Source of the DNA: JAXMAF01 sp046350555
GTDB taxonomy: Bacteria; Planctomycetota; Phycisphaerae; Phycisphaerales; SM1A02
Assembly (NCBI GenBank): GCA_046350555.1
Contig: JAXMAF010000006.1
Span: 203,320-267,319, forward strand
Length of the DNA: 64,000 nucleotides
Direction: 5' to 3'
Shown here: positions 1-8,264 of the stretch, one piece after another
Layout: the number at the start of each line of letters is the position of its first letter
Numbering within the stretch: the first letter of the stretch is position 1
Notes under the pieces: generated by a model
What the model was told of the DNA's origin: nothing
The model's database searches: none
The model's input: the letters and a program-made list of their open reading frames with translations, nothing else
Translations under genes and position numbers: made by a program

Positions 1-239
1 ACCTCGACGTCGCGCCAGCCGATGCCGTCGCGCCAGCCGGTGCCCAGCGCCTTGAGCACCGCCTCCTTGGCGGCGAAGCGCACCGAGTATCGCTCGATCC
101 GCCGCCGCTTCCCGCTCTCGGCGTACGCCCGCTCGGCCGGCGTGAAGCAGCGCTCGAGGAACTGCTCGCCGTGCGCCTCGACGAGCGCCGCGATGCGCGC
201 GGTCTCGACGATGTCGATGCCGTGACCGATGATGCGCAT
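1..239 (-). CDS. acpS: holo-[acyl-carrier-protein] synthase, N-terminal part (cut by window edge)
   Basis: Transfers the 4'-phosphopantetheine arm of CoA to the serine of apo-ACP, activating fatty-acid synthesis in the cytoplasm. The minus-strand translation starts MRIIGHGIDIVET, the family N-terminus with the metal-binding Asp in GIDIV, and continues with ERCFTPAE and the signature FAAKEAVLKALGTG near residue 60. The last third lies beyond position 1. ATG at 239 fits the conserved N-terminus; another in-frame ATG at 248 would add three residues. It lies 41 bases downstream of ctaA on the same strand and may be co-transcribed with it. Identification is by motif and is firm for the visible part. 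Confidence 0.9.
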   Translation of the reverse strand, partial: MRIIGHGIDIVETARIAALVEAHGEQFLERCFTPAERAYAESGKRRRIERYSVRFAAKEAVLKALGTGWRDGIGWRDVE

Positions 240-280
240 CGTGGGCATCGTAGGGACGCGCGGAGTGAAGCGCGCCGCGG

Positions 281-1759
281 TCACGTCACCCGACGCACCC
301 ACGCGGCAAGCATCGCGATGTGCGCCAGCAGGAGCGCCCCGACGGCCTGGTGGGCGGTGGTCGTCGCGAGCCCCAGGGGTGGCAGCGGGGGCGGAAACAG
401 GTGCGCGGTCGACGGATCCAACTGCGGTGGCGGCGCCTTGGCCCACACGAGCACCACGACCAGCGCCGCGATGCCCAGGACCAGTTGGAGTCCGAGCAAG
501 CCGAGGATCGCCCGACCGAGCCCGCCGATCTTGCGTTCCTCTGGGTGGCGGGTCATCGCGCGCAAGGCGACATAGATGGTCAGCGCAATCACGATCGCGG
601 CCATCGTCAGGTGGCCGTGAAGCGCCCACGCCGGCGGCGAGACTCCCGGCTCGCCCCAGGTGCGCAGTTGCCGGTACGAGACGCCGAGGAAGAGGTGCAC
701 CAGCGTCGCCGCGAGCAGCACGGCGGTGAGCGTTCCGTCGCGCCGCGTCGCATCGGTGCGCGCCGGCACGGGCGCGACGATCCATCGCGTCGACGTGACC
801 GCCGCGAGCACCGCGAGCGTCGCGAAGACGATCTGGCTGAAGACGCCATGGGCGATCGCGTACGGCGTGCTCGGCGCAAGCTCGGCGCGATCCTGGCTCA
901 GCGTGAACTCGCCCGTCACCCGCAGCGCGCCCATGAGCCCCTGCACGCAGACCATCGCCAGCACGGCCACGGCGAGCCACTTGACCCATGCACGTCGGTC
1001 GGTGATCCACAGCAGCGCCACCAGCACGATCGTGGTGAGCCCGACGAGCATCCCGTAGAGCCGATGGGCGTGCTCGTAGTACACGCCGCCCTTCATCTCG
1101 CTCAGCGGATAGAGCAGCATGTTGTGACCGAAGCTGTTCGGCCAGTCCGGCACGGCGAGGCCGGCGCGCAGGCCGGTCACCAGGCCGCCCGTGACGAGCA
1201 TCAGGAGCATCGTGGCGAGGGCGACCATCGCGAAGGCGCCCGGCCAGTGCACCTCGCGCGGCTCGGTCGCGGCGACCGCCGCGCCGCCGAGGATGGCGTC
1301 GCGGTCGCCGGATGCGCCTCGGTCGCCGGATGCGCCGCGGGGCGCGGCGCGATCCCCTCGCGCGCGTCCGACAGCGCCACCGATGGCGCCACCGATCGCC
1401 GCAAGTGGCACCGACGTGCCGAAGAGCGTCGCGATCCAACCCAGCGCCTGCGTGGCGACGATGTGGTCCTTGCCGCCGAAGAGGGAACCGACCAGGAGCA
1501 GGTTCACGAACGCGGCGACCAATCCGACGACGACGCCGTCCCGGACGCCGCCACGACGCCCCGCGACGAACCCGCCCAGGACGAGGCACGCGCACATCAG
1601 CGCCACGAGCGCTTCGCCGATGGCGAGCCCCGGCCCCATCATCGTGACGTAGGCGATCGCCCACATCGCGACGGCCGTCGCCCAGCCGATCGTGAGTCGG
1701 CGACCGATCGACGATGGACGCTGGAGGGAGTCGAGCATGGGGTTCCGGAAGGAGCTCAT
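281..1759 (-). CDS. ctaA: COX15/CtaA-family haem A synthase
   Basis: Integral membrane enzyme that oxidises haem O to haem A for cytochrome oxidase assembly. The 492-residue protein has many hydrophobic segments. The second half shows the family's conserved histidines: EHAHRLYG near 235, AIAHGVFSQ, LHGHLTM and a late TAHQAVGALLLAH. An extra N-terminal block of about four membrane segments (residues 25-135) and a hydrophilic linker with the internal repeat ASGDRG/ASGDRD precede the COX15 core, making it longer than the usual 300-350 residues. It is divergent from ctaB with a ~210-base gap, the usual pairing of haem A and haem O synthases. The start may be ATG 1759 or ATG 1738 (eighth residue); a GGA just upstream favours the latter slightly. 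Confidence 0.88.
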   Translation of the reverse strand: MSSFRNPMLDSLQRPSSIGRRLTIGWATAVAMWAIAYVTMMGPGLAIGEALVALMCACLVLGGFVAGRRGGVRDGVVVGLVAAFVNLLLVGSLFGGKDHIVATQALGWIATLFGTSVPLAAIGGAIGGAVGRARGDRAAPRGASGDRGASGDRDAILGGAAVAATEPREVHWPGAFAMVALATMLLMLVTGGLVTGLRAGLAVPDWPNSFGHNMLLYPLSEMKGGVYYEHAHRLYGMLVGLTTIVLVALLWITDRRAWVKWLAVAVLAMVCVQGLMGALRVTGEFTLSQDRAELAPSTPYAIAHGVFSQIVFATLAVLAAVTSTRWIVAPVPARTDATRRDGTLTAVLLAATLVHLFLGVSYRQLRTWGEPGVSPPAWALHGHLTMAAIVIALTIYVALRAMTRHPEERKIGGLGRAILGLLGLQLVLGIAALVVVLVWAKAPPPQLDPSTAHLFPPPLPPLGLATTTAHQAVGALLLAHIAMLAAWVRRVT

Positions 1760-1852
1760 CGCGGCTCGCGGCGGCGCGGCCTCGGACGATGCTGGCCGCG
1801 CATCGCGGCGCGGGCTCTATCTTGCCACTCCGGCGGCGACGTCATACTATGT

Positions 1853-1871
1853 GAAGAATTTCACGAAGTCG
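1853..1871. promoter_or_regulatory. short dyad in the ctaA/ctaB divergent intergenic region
   Basis: The gap between the divergent ctaA and ctaB genes contains GTGAA-gaat-TTCAC, a five-base inverted repeat in an AT-richer patch of an otherwise GC-rich region. It could be a regulator site or chance. No -35/-10 pair is convincing. Confidence 0.25.
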
Positions 1872-1971
1872 ACGGGTGCCTTGGAGATTCAACGCGATTC
1901 GCGCACGGTTACGATCGCAGCTTCAGGTCGCGAACCGAGCAGCCGGCGCAGCCTCGAGCGGGCCCGCGTCG

Positions 1972-3069
1972 ATGCTCGAATCCCGCCGACAGGATTGGCT
2001 TCGCCTCCAAGCGTCGTTCGATCCGAAGACCACGCCATTGTCTTCCGTCACCCGCACCATCCCCTCCGAGACGATCCTCGCGCCCGAGCTTGCGGTGCCG
2101 AGCCGGTTCTCCGATGTGATCGAGCTCACCAAGGCGCGGCTCGTGACCATGGTGCTCGTCACCACCGCCGTCGGCTACCTGCTCGCCGAGGTCGGTCCGG
2201 TTCGCTGGGCCATGCTGGCGCTCACGCTGATCGGCGCCGGGCTGGCCGCCGGCGCCGCGATGGCGCTCAACCAGTACCTCGAGGTCGATGCCGATGCGCG
2301 CATGGAGCGCACACGCGAACGGCCGCTGCCGGCGCGCCGCATGTCCGAGTCGATGGCGCTGCTGGCGGCAAGCACGATGGGCATCGGTGGCACGGCGCTC
2401 CTGCTGCTGGCCGTCGACCCGCTGGCCGCGATCCTCGCCGGCGGGAACATCGTCCTCTACGCGTTCGTCTACACGCCGCTCAAGCGCAGGACGTCCTTCA
2501 ACACGCTCGTCGGCGCGGTCACCGGCGGAATTCCCCCGATGATCGGATGGGCCGCGGCCTCGGGCACGCTCGATCGCGGCGCGTGGCTGCTCGGCGCGAT
2601 CCTCTTCCTCTGGCAGATCCCGCACTTCCTGGCGCTGGCGTGGCTGTACCGCGAGGACTACCGGCGCGGCGGCTTCGTGATGCTGCCGACGATCGACACG
2701 GGCGGCTCGCTCACGGCGTGCGTGGTGGTGCTCTCGACGCTCTCGCTCACGCCGTTGGCGCTCATGGCCGTCCTCGGCGGGCTCGCCGGTCCGCCCTTTG
2801 CGCTGGTCGCGGTGCTGCTCGGCGCGGGCTTCGCGGGGCTCGCCTTCCAGATGCTGCGCGACCGAAGCGATCGCGCGGCGCGCCGCGTCTTCCTCGCCAG
2901 CCTGCTCTACCTGCCGCTGCTGCTTGGCGCCCTGGTCGTCGACCACGAGCGCACCATGCCGCGGCTGCGCGGCGACGTCGCGCTCGAGGCGAGCCGGTCG
3001 CGCGTCCCCTCGACGGCCGACGCGGTCGCGGCGCCCCGCGCCGCGCGACCGACGACGGCGACACCGTGA
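1972..3069 (+). CDS. ctaB: protohaem IX farnesyltransferase (haem O synthase)
   Basis: UbiA-family prenyltransferase that attaches a farnesyl group to haem B, giving haem O for CtaA. The sequence has the family opening ELTKARLVTMVLVTT, the Mg-diphosphate motif NQYLEVDADARMERT followed by RERPLP, a second motif DRSDRAAR, and about eight membrane segments. ATG 1972 is chosen; an in-frame GTG at 1876 would add 32 residues. Even from 1972 there are ~45 residues before the usual N-terminus, and a proline/alanine-rich tail of ~40 residues follows the last membrane span. The stop TGA overlaps the GTG start of the next gene (GTGA), showing translational coupling with the DUF3179 protein. Confidence 0.92.
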   Translation: MLESRRQDWLRLQASFDPKTTPLSSVTRTIPSETILAPELAVPSRFSDVIELTKARLVTMVLVTTAVGYLLAEVGPVRWAMLALTLIGAGLAAGAAMALNQYLEVDADARMERTRERPLPARRMSESMALLAASTMGIGGTALLLLAVDPLAAILAGGNIVLYAFVYTPLKRRTSFNTLVGAVTGGIPPMIGWAAASGTLDRGAWLLGAILFLWQIPHFLALAWLYREDYRRGGFVMLPTIDTGGSLTACVVVLSTLSLTPLALMAVLGGLAGPPFALVAVLLGAGFAGLAFQMLRDRSDRAARRVFLASLLYLPLLLGALVVDHERTMPRLRGDVALEASRSRVPSTADAVAAPRAARPTTATP

Positions 3070-4235
3070 CCACGGCCAATGGACGAATCCTCACCTTCCG
3101 CGGCGGCGGGTGGGTGCTGGTGGTCGCGGCACTGCTGTGCGCTGCGCTGCTGGCGTGGGCGCTGCTGGGGGTCTTCTCCGGACATCGTCCGCAGGGCGAC
3201 GGGAAGGACCCCGCGACGTACGGCTTCGACCTCTCCAACCTGCGGATCGACGGGCACGCCCTCGTCGGAAGCGGCAATTCTCGCGGCTTCCTTCCACCCT
3301 TGGACAACCCCGCGACGCTCGCCGCGGACGACGTCGCGCCGACCAACCAGAGCGAGCGCGTGAAGCATGTCGTCGGTGGCGACCGCGTCATGGGCGTCGT
3401 GATCGGCGGCGAGGCGCGGGCCTATCCGCTGCCGATCATGAACGCCCACGAGGTGTGCAACGACACGCTCGGCGGCGTGCCGATCGCGGTCACCTACAGC
3501 CCGCTCTGCGACAGCGTGGTGGTCTTCGATCGGCGCATCGGTGCCGGCGCCGCGGCGCGGCCACCGGATGCGCCGTCCACGCCATCCCCGCAACACATCG
3601 CCCGCTTCGCCGCGACCGGGCTGCTGCTCGATTCGAACCTGGTGATGGAGGATCTCGACGAACCGGGCACGCTGCTCGACGGCGTGCGCGGGCTCTGGAG
3701 CCAGCTTGGGGCCCGCGCGATCTCCGGGCCGGCGGCGAGGGACGACGCCACGCTTCGCATCGTTCCCGACGTGCAGCTCGTGACGTGGTCGCTGTGGCGC
3801 GCCAGGCACCCGCAGACGACGGTGATCCGGCGCGATCCGGAGTCGATCAGGCGGATGAAGCAGATCGACTACTCACGGTACTTCGATGGTGGCAAGCTGC
3901 TCTTTCCGGTGCAGGGCCGCTTCGGCGCGCCGGGATCGGCCCCTCCGACCGGCTCGCCGACGATGATGCCCGTCACCGTCGTGACCATTGACGGCGAACG
4001 GCACGGCTATCGCACCGACGACCTGTTCGCGCGCAACTCGAAAGTGAGTGGCGGCCTCGTGATGGAAGCGAACGGCGTTGCACAGAGGCAGATCAACGCC
4101 GTGACCATCGCTTTCGAGCTCGACCGTCCAACCGACACCGTCTGGGTCGACGCCCCGCCGGAAACCGTCATCCTGCACATGCGCTGGTTCGCCTGGTGGG
4201 CGTTCTTCGAGCCGCCACCGACGGGGAACGAGTAG
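3066..4235 (+). CDS. DUF3179 domain-containing membrane-anchored protein
   Basis: A 389-residue protein with one N-terminal membrane segment (about residues 12-35, ending before FSGHRPQGDG) followed by a DUF3179 domain. Supporting motifs are ARAYPLPIMNAHEVCNDTLG, PIAVTYSPLCDSVVVFDR and, later, GLWSQLGARAISGP and VTWSLWRARHPQT. The two Cys (in HEVCND and PLCDS) are family-conserved. Biochemical function of DUF3179 is not established. The GTG start at 3066 is fixed by overlap with the ctaB stop, so it belongs to the oxidase-assembly operon; a role in haem or copper handling is only an inference from context. A heptad hairpin element follows the stop immediately. Confidence 0.85.
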   Translation: MTTANGRILTFRGGGWVLVVAALLCAALLAWALLGVFSGHRPQGDGKDPATYGFDLSNLRIDGHALVGSGNSRGFLPPLDNPATLAADDVAPTNQSERVKHVVGGDRVMGVVIGGEARAYPLPIMNAHEVCNDTLGGVPIAVTYSPLCDSVVVFDRRIGAGAAARPPDAPSTPSPQHIARFAATGLLLDSNLVMEDLDEPGTLLDGVRGLWSQLGARAISGPAARDDATLRIVPDVQLVTWSLWRARHPQTTVIRRDPESIRRMKQIDYSRYFDGGKLLFPVQGRFGAPGSAPPTGSPTMMPVTVVTIDGERHGYRTDDLFARNSKVSGGLVMEANGVAQRQINAVTIAFELDRPTDTVWVDAPPETVILHMRWFAWWAFFEPPPTGNE

Positions 4236-4342
4236 CTGGTTGTTGGTTACTGGTTGTTGGTTACTGGTTACTACAAACAAATGGCCAATAACTAATAACC
4301 AATAACCAGCAACTGATAACCAGTCCCCCCCCCCCCCGCCCC
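4236..4342. repeat. heptad hairpin element with C-tract (copy 1)
   Basis: Directly after the DUF3179 stop come repeated heptads of the type TGGTTRC (about 4238-4270), a short spacer with ACAAACAAATGG, then the complementary arm of ATAACCA-type heptads (about 4288-4323). The arms, ~35 bases each, form an imperfect hairpin. A run of 13 C (4325-4337) plus GCCCC follows, ending five bases before the next start codon. The same architecture recurs at 48644-48802. The AT-rich arms contrast sharply with neighbouring GC-rich coding DNA. Confidence 0.85.
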
Positions 4343-5305
4343 GTGCCTCCCACCCTCGCCCTCGCCTCCTGCACCAGCCTCCCCGCGTGGGAAGTCGACG
4401 ACGCGCCGCTGCGCGCGGCGCTGCTGTCGCGTGGCGCGATCCTTCACGAACCCGCCTGGGACGACGCAACCTTCGACTGGCGCAGCATCGACCTGTGCGT
4501 CATCCGCACGACGTGGGACTATGTGCGGAGGTTCGACGCGTTCCGTGCATGGATCGATCGCGTCGACCGCGCGACGACGCTCCAGAACCCGGCGACGATC
4601 GTGCGATGGAACCTCGACAAGCGGTACCTGCGCGATCTCGAGGCGCATCACGTGCCGATGATTCCCACGCTCTGGTTCGAAGAACCCACCGACATCGATC
4701 AACTCGATTGGCGGGGCTGGCTCCGCGGCCAGAACACGCCCTGCGGATTCCTGAAGCCGGTGGTCGGCGCCTCCGCCTCGGGCACGTTGCGCTTCACGCT
4801 CGACGATGGAGGCAGCGTCGGGCTCGACGCCGCCGAGGCGCACGTGCGCACGCAGCTCGCCGGCGACGCGCCGAAGCCGATGATGCTCCAGCCATACCTC
4901 GACACCGTCGAGCGCGACGGCGAGCTCTCGTTCATCGCCATCGACGGCGCCATCACCCACGCCGTGCGCAAGGTGCCCGTCGCCGGCGACTATCGCGTGC
5001 AGGACGACTACGGCGGGCGCGACGAGTTGTACGCCGCGCCGAGCGGCGAGCGGGCGCTGGCCGAGCGCATCCTGGCCGCCGTCGCGCCCGCGATCGCGTC
5101 ATCCCCGCGGCTCGCCGGCGTCGACGCGACCGCTGTGCGATTTCCGCTGCTCTACGCACGCATCGACCTCTTGCGCGACCGCGATGGAACGCTCCGGCTC
5201 ACCGAACTCGAGCTGGTCGAACCTTCGCTCTTCTTCCGCCACGCGCGCGAGGCGGCCGTCCGGATGGCCGACGCGATCATGAAGCGATGGCCCGTCGTTC
5301 GATGA
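4343..5305 (+). CDS. ATP-grasp domain protein (RimK/glutathione-synthetase-like fold)
   Basis: 320 residues resembling stand-alone ATP-grasp ligases. Visible features are the N-terminal substrate domain with LCVIRTTWDYVRR, then the central NLDKRYLRDLEAHHVPMIPTL segment that begins the ATP-grasp fold, the nucleotide-binding stretch GFLKPVVGASASGT, LQPYLDTVERDGELSF, and the C-terminal metal-binding region ARIDLLRDRDGTLRLTELELVEPSLF. Such enzymes join a carboxylate to an amine with ATP; the substrate cannot be told from sequence. It starts at GTG 4343 right after the C-tract of the repeat element, with no recognisable ribosome site, so its expression may depend on that element. The gene converges on nuoB with a 10-base gap. 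Confidence 0.8.
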   Translation: MPPTLALASCTSLPAWEVDDAPLRAALLSRGAILHEPAWDDATFDWRSIDLCVIRTTWDYVRRFDAFRAWIDRVDRATTLQNPATIVRWNLDKRYLRDLEAHHVPMIPTLWFEEPTDIDQLDWRGWLRGQNTPCGFLKPVVGASASGTLRFTLDDGGSVGLDAAEAHVRTQLAGDAPKPMMLQPYLDTVERDGELSFIAIDGAITHAVRKVPVAGDYRVQDDYGGRDELYAAPSGERALAERILAAVAPAIASSPRLAGVDATAVRFPLLYARIDLLRDRDGTLRLTELELVEPSLFFRHAREAAVRMADAIMKRWPVVR

Positions 5306-5315
5306 CGTCGCCGCC

Positions 5316-5933
5316 TCACGTCGCGCCGACGGAGATCGCCACGGGCTGTGCGCGCGGCTCGTAGGTCGGCGCCACCGCGATCTTGAGCGGAAGCCGCTTG
5401 CCCTGGTCGTCGAAGGGGATGTTGTCCCGATCGATCATGCGCTGGATGGCCATGATGCCCTCGATGAGCATCTCCGGGCGCGGCGGGCAGCCCGGGACGT
5501 AGACGTCGACGGGGATGAACTGGTCGACGCCCTGGACAACGGCGTACGTGTCGAAGACGCCGCCGGTCGAGGCGCACGCGCCCATCGAGATGACCCACTT
5601 CGGTTCGGTCATCTGGACGTAGATGCGCTGAAGCACCGGCAGCATCTTGACCGCGACGCGCCCGGCGACGATCAGCAGGTCGGCCTGCCGCGGACTGAAG
5701 CGCATCGCCTCGGAACCGAATCGCGCCACGTCGAAGCGGCTCGCGGCGGTCGCCATGAGCTCGATGCCGCAGCATGCGGTCGCGAACGGCATGGGCCAGA
5801 GGCTCGATCGCCTCGCCCAGTTGATCACGCGCGAAAGCTGCGTCGTGAGGATGCTGTCGACCGGAAGTGCGGCTTCGATTCCCATGGGTTTCGCGTGCTG
5901 GTGGAGCGCCTGCGCGGGACGCTTCGGGTGCAT
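5316..5933 (-). CDS. nuoB: NADH-quinone oxidoreductase subunit B
   Basis: Peripheral-arm subunit of complex I that carries the N2 4Fe-4S cluster next to the quinone site. All ligands are present: the tandem Cys54-Cys55 in FATACCGIEL, Cys119 in SMGACASTGG and Cys149 in YVPGCPPRPE. The flanking stretches SRFDVARFGSEAMRFSPRQ and LPVLQRIYVQM are typical. Length (205) is slightly above the usual 160-190 because of both termini. No other nuo gene is within this window: the gene stands between a convergent ATP-grasp gene and small lipoprotein genes. It may therefore be an isolated copy; whether a full nuo operon lies elsewhere cannot be seen here. Confidence 0.95.
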   Translation of the reverse strand: MHPKRPAQALHQHAKPMGIEAALPVDSILTTQLSRVINWARRSSLWPMPFATACCGIELMATAASRFDVARFGSEAMRFSPRQADLLIVAGRVAVKMLPVLQRIYVQMTEPKWVISMGACASTGGVFDTYAVVQGVDQFIPVDVYVPGCPPRPEMLIEGIMAIQRMIDRDNIPFDDQGKRLPLKIAVAPTYEPRAQPVAISVGAT

Positions 5934-5999
5934 CCCGGCCGCAGATGCCGATGGTAGCCGATTCGAAGGTTGCGGCGCGGTGCCTCGCGCGGTCCGCGC

Positions 6000-6272
6000 T
6001 CAGTCCGACCAGTCGATGCCCTGCGAACCGGCACCGACCGTCGGCCCCCATGAGTCGCGGTCGCCCGGCTCGGCGACGTTGGGCTGGTAGATCGTCTGGT
6101 TCGTCGCGGTGGATGGCCCCTCTTCGCTGATCACGTGCGTGTAGCACCCGCTCGCCACGAGGAGCAGCGCCGCAGCGATCGCGCCCGTCGCGAGCGGGCC
6201 CGATCGACGCACTCGCGACGGCGCGGATGGGTCCGACGGCACCTTGGTGACGGGTCGCGTGCGCGGCGCCAC
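6000..6272 (-). CDS. small lipoprotein, paralogue of the upstream gene
   Basis: About 90 residues with an Arg-rich N-region, a hydrophobic segment and a lipobox ending LLLVASGC, followed by YTHVISEEG and YQPNVAEPGDRDSWGP. It is predicted to be lipid-anchored at its Cys. The start is uncertain: GTG 6272 has a strong ribosome site (GAGGGGGG just upstream), whereas ATG 6323 would give 107 residues with an unusually long N-region. The mature part matches its neighbour at 6332-6568: both have GCY-x-HV, about 20 residues, then (Y/F)xPNVxExGD. No known family is recognised; function unknown. Confidence 0.7.
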   Translation of the reverse strand: MAPRTRPVTKVPSDPSAPSRVRRSGPLATGAIAAALLLVASGCYTHVISEEGPSTATNQTIYQPNVAEPGDRDSWGPTVGAGSQGIDWSD

Positions 6273-6331
6273 GAGCCCCCCTCGGGTTCCTCTCCAACGG
6301 ACGGTCGTCCGGTTCACGCGCATCGGTGGCC

Positions 6332-6568
6332 TCACTGGAACGTGTTCGTCGTGCGGGCATTGAGCGATGAACCGCCCGAATCCCCCTGCGGCGTCGACTT
6401 CTTGCGCTGGTTCCACAGGTCCTTCGAATCGCCCTCTTCGGGAACGTTGGGTTCGAAGACCGCCTTGCGCGAGGCGCCGAGGCCCGACTGCTTGACGACG
6501 TGCTGGTAGCAGCCGCCAAGGGGCAGCGCGGCGAGCGCGGCAAGGGCTGCGAATGAGCGGCGACGCAT
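6332..6568 (-). CDS. small lipoprotein, paralogue of the downstream gene
   Basis: 78 residues starting MRRRSFAALAALAALPLGGC, a compact lipoprotein signal peptide with lipobox LPLGGC, then YQHVVKQSG, FEPNVPEEGDSKDLW and a polar Gln/Ser/Asn tail. Mature length is only about 60 residues. It is transcribed with the related lipoprotein at 6000-6272, and both follow the BrkB gene on the same strand with short gaps (25 bases from brkB). The pairing of two short paralogues suggests duplication. Function unknown. Confidence 0.72.
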   Translation of the reverse strand: MRRRSFAALAALAALPLGGCYQHVVKQSGLGASRKAVFEPNVPEEGDSKDLWNQRKKSTPQGDSGGSSLNARTTNTFQ

Positions 6569-6593
6569 GTCGACGGATGCTACGCGCCTCGCT

Positions 6594-7955
6594 TCACGCC
6601 GTCGCCGATCGCTGCACGAGCGCCGCGAGGGTCGTGCGCCGCGCCAGCTCCACCTGCGCCTCGCGCAGGGACGCGACGATGCCGTGGGCGTTCGCGTGCA
6701 TCGCCCCGTCGGCCAGCTCCCATCCAACGTGCATGAGCTCCTCCGCGGTGATGCTCTCCGCCGGGCGCGCCAGGGCGACCGCCTCCGGCAGATGTCCGTC
6801 GACGCGATGGACGAGGTGCCGCGCCTCGAGCCGCGCCAACATGCCGACGATCGCGACCTGCGGAAGGCCCGTCGCCTCGGCGAGCTGTGGCGGGGTCGAC
6901 GGCTCACCGTGCACGAATCGCTCGCCGATCGCCTGCATCACCAGGAGCACGCCGGCCGGATCGACGAACTCATCCCTCGACCGCTGCTTCTGCGTCTGCA
7001 TCTCGGCGAGGCGGCGGCCGGCGAGATGCTGGAGCATCGCCGTCACCTCCAGCCCGAGCAGCACCGCCATCCACATCATGTAGACCCACAGCATGAAGAG
7101 CGGCACGAGTCCGAGCGATCCGTACAGGCGGCTCGCGCTGAAGGCGTTCTGGAGATAGGCGCCGAGGAAGCGCTTGCCGAGCTCCAGGAGCACGGCGGCG
7201 ACGAGCGCGCCGACCATCACGGGCCGCATGCGCATCGTCGTGTTCGGAACCCAGAGGTACACGCCGAACATGAAGGCCCAGATGATCACCAGGTTCCACG
7301 CGAACTTGGCGATGCCGAAGGCCCACTGCCACGATTCGATGCTTGCGACCGCGCCCGAGAACTTCGCATCGACGTAGGGCGTGAGTCCGAGCAGGATCGG
7401 TCCGATCGTCAGCACGAACCAGTAGAGCGGCACGCGCTTGAGCCACGAGCGGCCCGATGGCGCGCGGCAGATGCGGTTGAAGCAGTTCTCGATCGTGACC
7501 ATGAGGCTCACCGCGGAGTAGATGAGCACCGCGCCGCCGATCCATCCCAGCGCCGCGAGGTTCATGCGCGACGCCTCCGCGACGATCGACTGGATCCATT
7601 CGCCGAGCGGCATCGACTCGGTGCCGCCGGCCGCACCGGTCGTGTTCACGCTGACGCCGTCGGCGCCGAGCAGCTTCACGACCCAACCGGTCACCTTGTT
7701 GAGTTGCTCGCCCTCGCCGATGAACGCCTTCGCCGTGACCGTGGCCACCGCCAGCACCGGCAGCAGTCCGAAGAGCAGCCGGAACGAGAGCGCCGCCGCC
7801 ATCGACGACGCGTCGTCCTCCATGAGCTGTCGCCAGCCGTAGCGGCCGAAGTCGTAGATCCAGCGAGCCGCCTTCTGCCAGCGGTTCATCTCCTCGAACG
7901 GCTGGGTGACGGCGAGGCGGGCGCGTTCGACGACCAAGCTGAGCTTGCTGGCCAT
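6594..7955 (-). CDS. YihY/virulence factor BrkB family membrane protein
   Basis: 453 residues. The N-terminal ~300 residues hold about six membrane segments with the family landmarks DDASSMAAALSFRLLFGLLPVL, VSLMVTIENCFNRI, FAWNLVIIWAFMFGVYLWVPNT and SLGLVPLFMLWVYMMW. A cytoplasmic C-terminal domain (from about 330) resembles a winged helix, with PPQLAEATGLPQVAIVGMLARLE. The transported substrate of this family is not settled; the old RNase BN label is obsolete. It heads a run of three minus-strand genes with the two lipoproteins downstream and faces away from the HTH-TPR regulator across a 309-base gap. Confidence 0.88.
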   Translation of the reverse strand: MASKLSLVVERARLAVTQPFEEMNRWQKAARWIYDFGRYGWRQLMEDDASSMAAALSFRLLFGLLPVLAVATVTAKAFIGEGEQLNKVTGWVVKLLGADGVSVNTTGAAGGTESMPLGEWIQSIVAEASRMNLAALGWIGGAVLIYSAVSLMVTIENCFNRICRAPSGRSWLKRVPLYWFVLTIGPILLGLTPYVDAKFSGAVASIESWQWAFGIAKFAWNLVIIWAFMFGVYLWVPNTTMRMRPVMVGALVAAVLLELGKRFLGAYLQNAFSASRLYGSLGLVPLFMLWVYMMWMAVLLGLEVTAMLQHLAGRRLAEMQTQKQRSRDEFVDPAGVLLVMQAIGERFVHGEPSTPPQLAEATGLPQVAIVGMLARLEARHLVHRVDGHLPEAVALARPAESITAEELMHVGWELADGAMHANAHGIVASLREAQVELARRTTLAALVQRSATA

Positions 7956-8264
7956 GCGGGGAGATTACGCGGAGGGCGTCGGCTCCGCCGAATGGCGCCG
8001 CTGTGCGGCGTGAGGCACGAGTCTCGGGCCGATCTTGTGGACCGCACTTCGGGGAAGTCGGTCATCGTGCACATGCCAAAGGACATTGGTGGCGAGCGCA
8101 CCCATCCCCGTGCCACGGGTTCGCCCCGTCGAAGAGGACGCGCCCGGTTCGTGACGGAATTCACGAACCGATTCTCAAGGGCGCCGCTGGGCGCGGTCCG
8201 TGTGGCGCTGTACCTTGGGCCTCGGTGTGGTGGCGACCGCCAGCGCGGTCGCGGGAGAGCAGGC
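7956..8264. other. 309-base divergent intergenic region
   Basis: Separates brkB (minus) from the HTH-TPR regulator (plus). No gene is supported. It holds one strong dyad (8145-8170, listed separately) and, at its right end, GGGAGAG before the ATG at 8265, which is a good ribosome-binding site. Confidence 0.6.
8145..8170. promoter_or_regulatory. perfect 10-bp inverted repeat, candidate operator
   Basis: CGGTTCGTGA and TCACGAACCG form a perfect 10-base inverted repeat around the six-base spacer CGGAAT, 95 bases upstream of the HTH-TPR regulator start. There is no T-tract, so it is not a terminator, and its position between divergent genes fits an operator. The most economical guess is autoregulation by the protein at 8265. 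Chance cannot be excluded. Confidence 0.45.
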
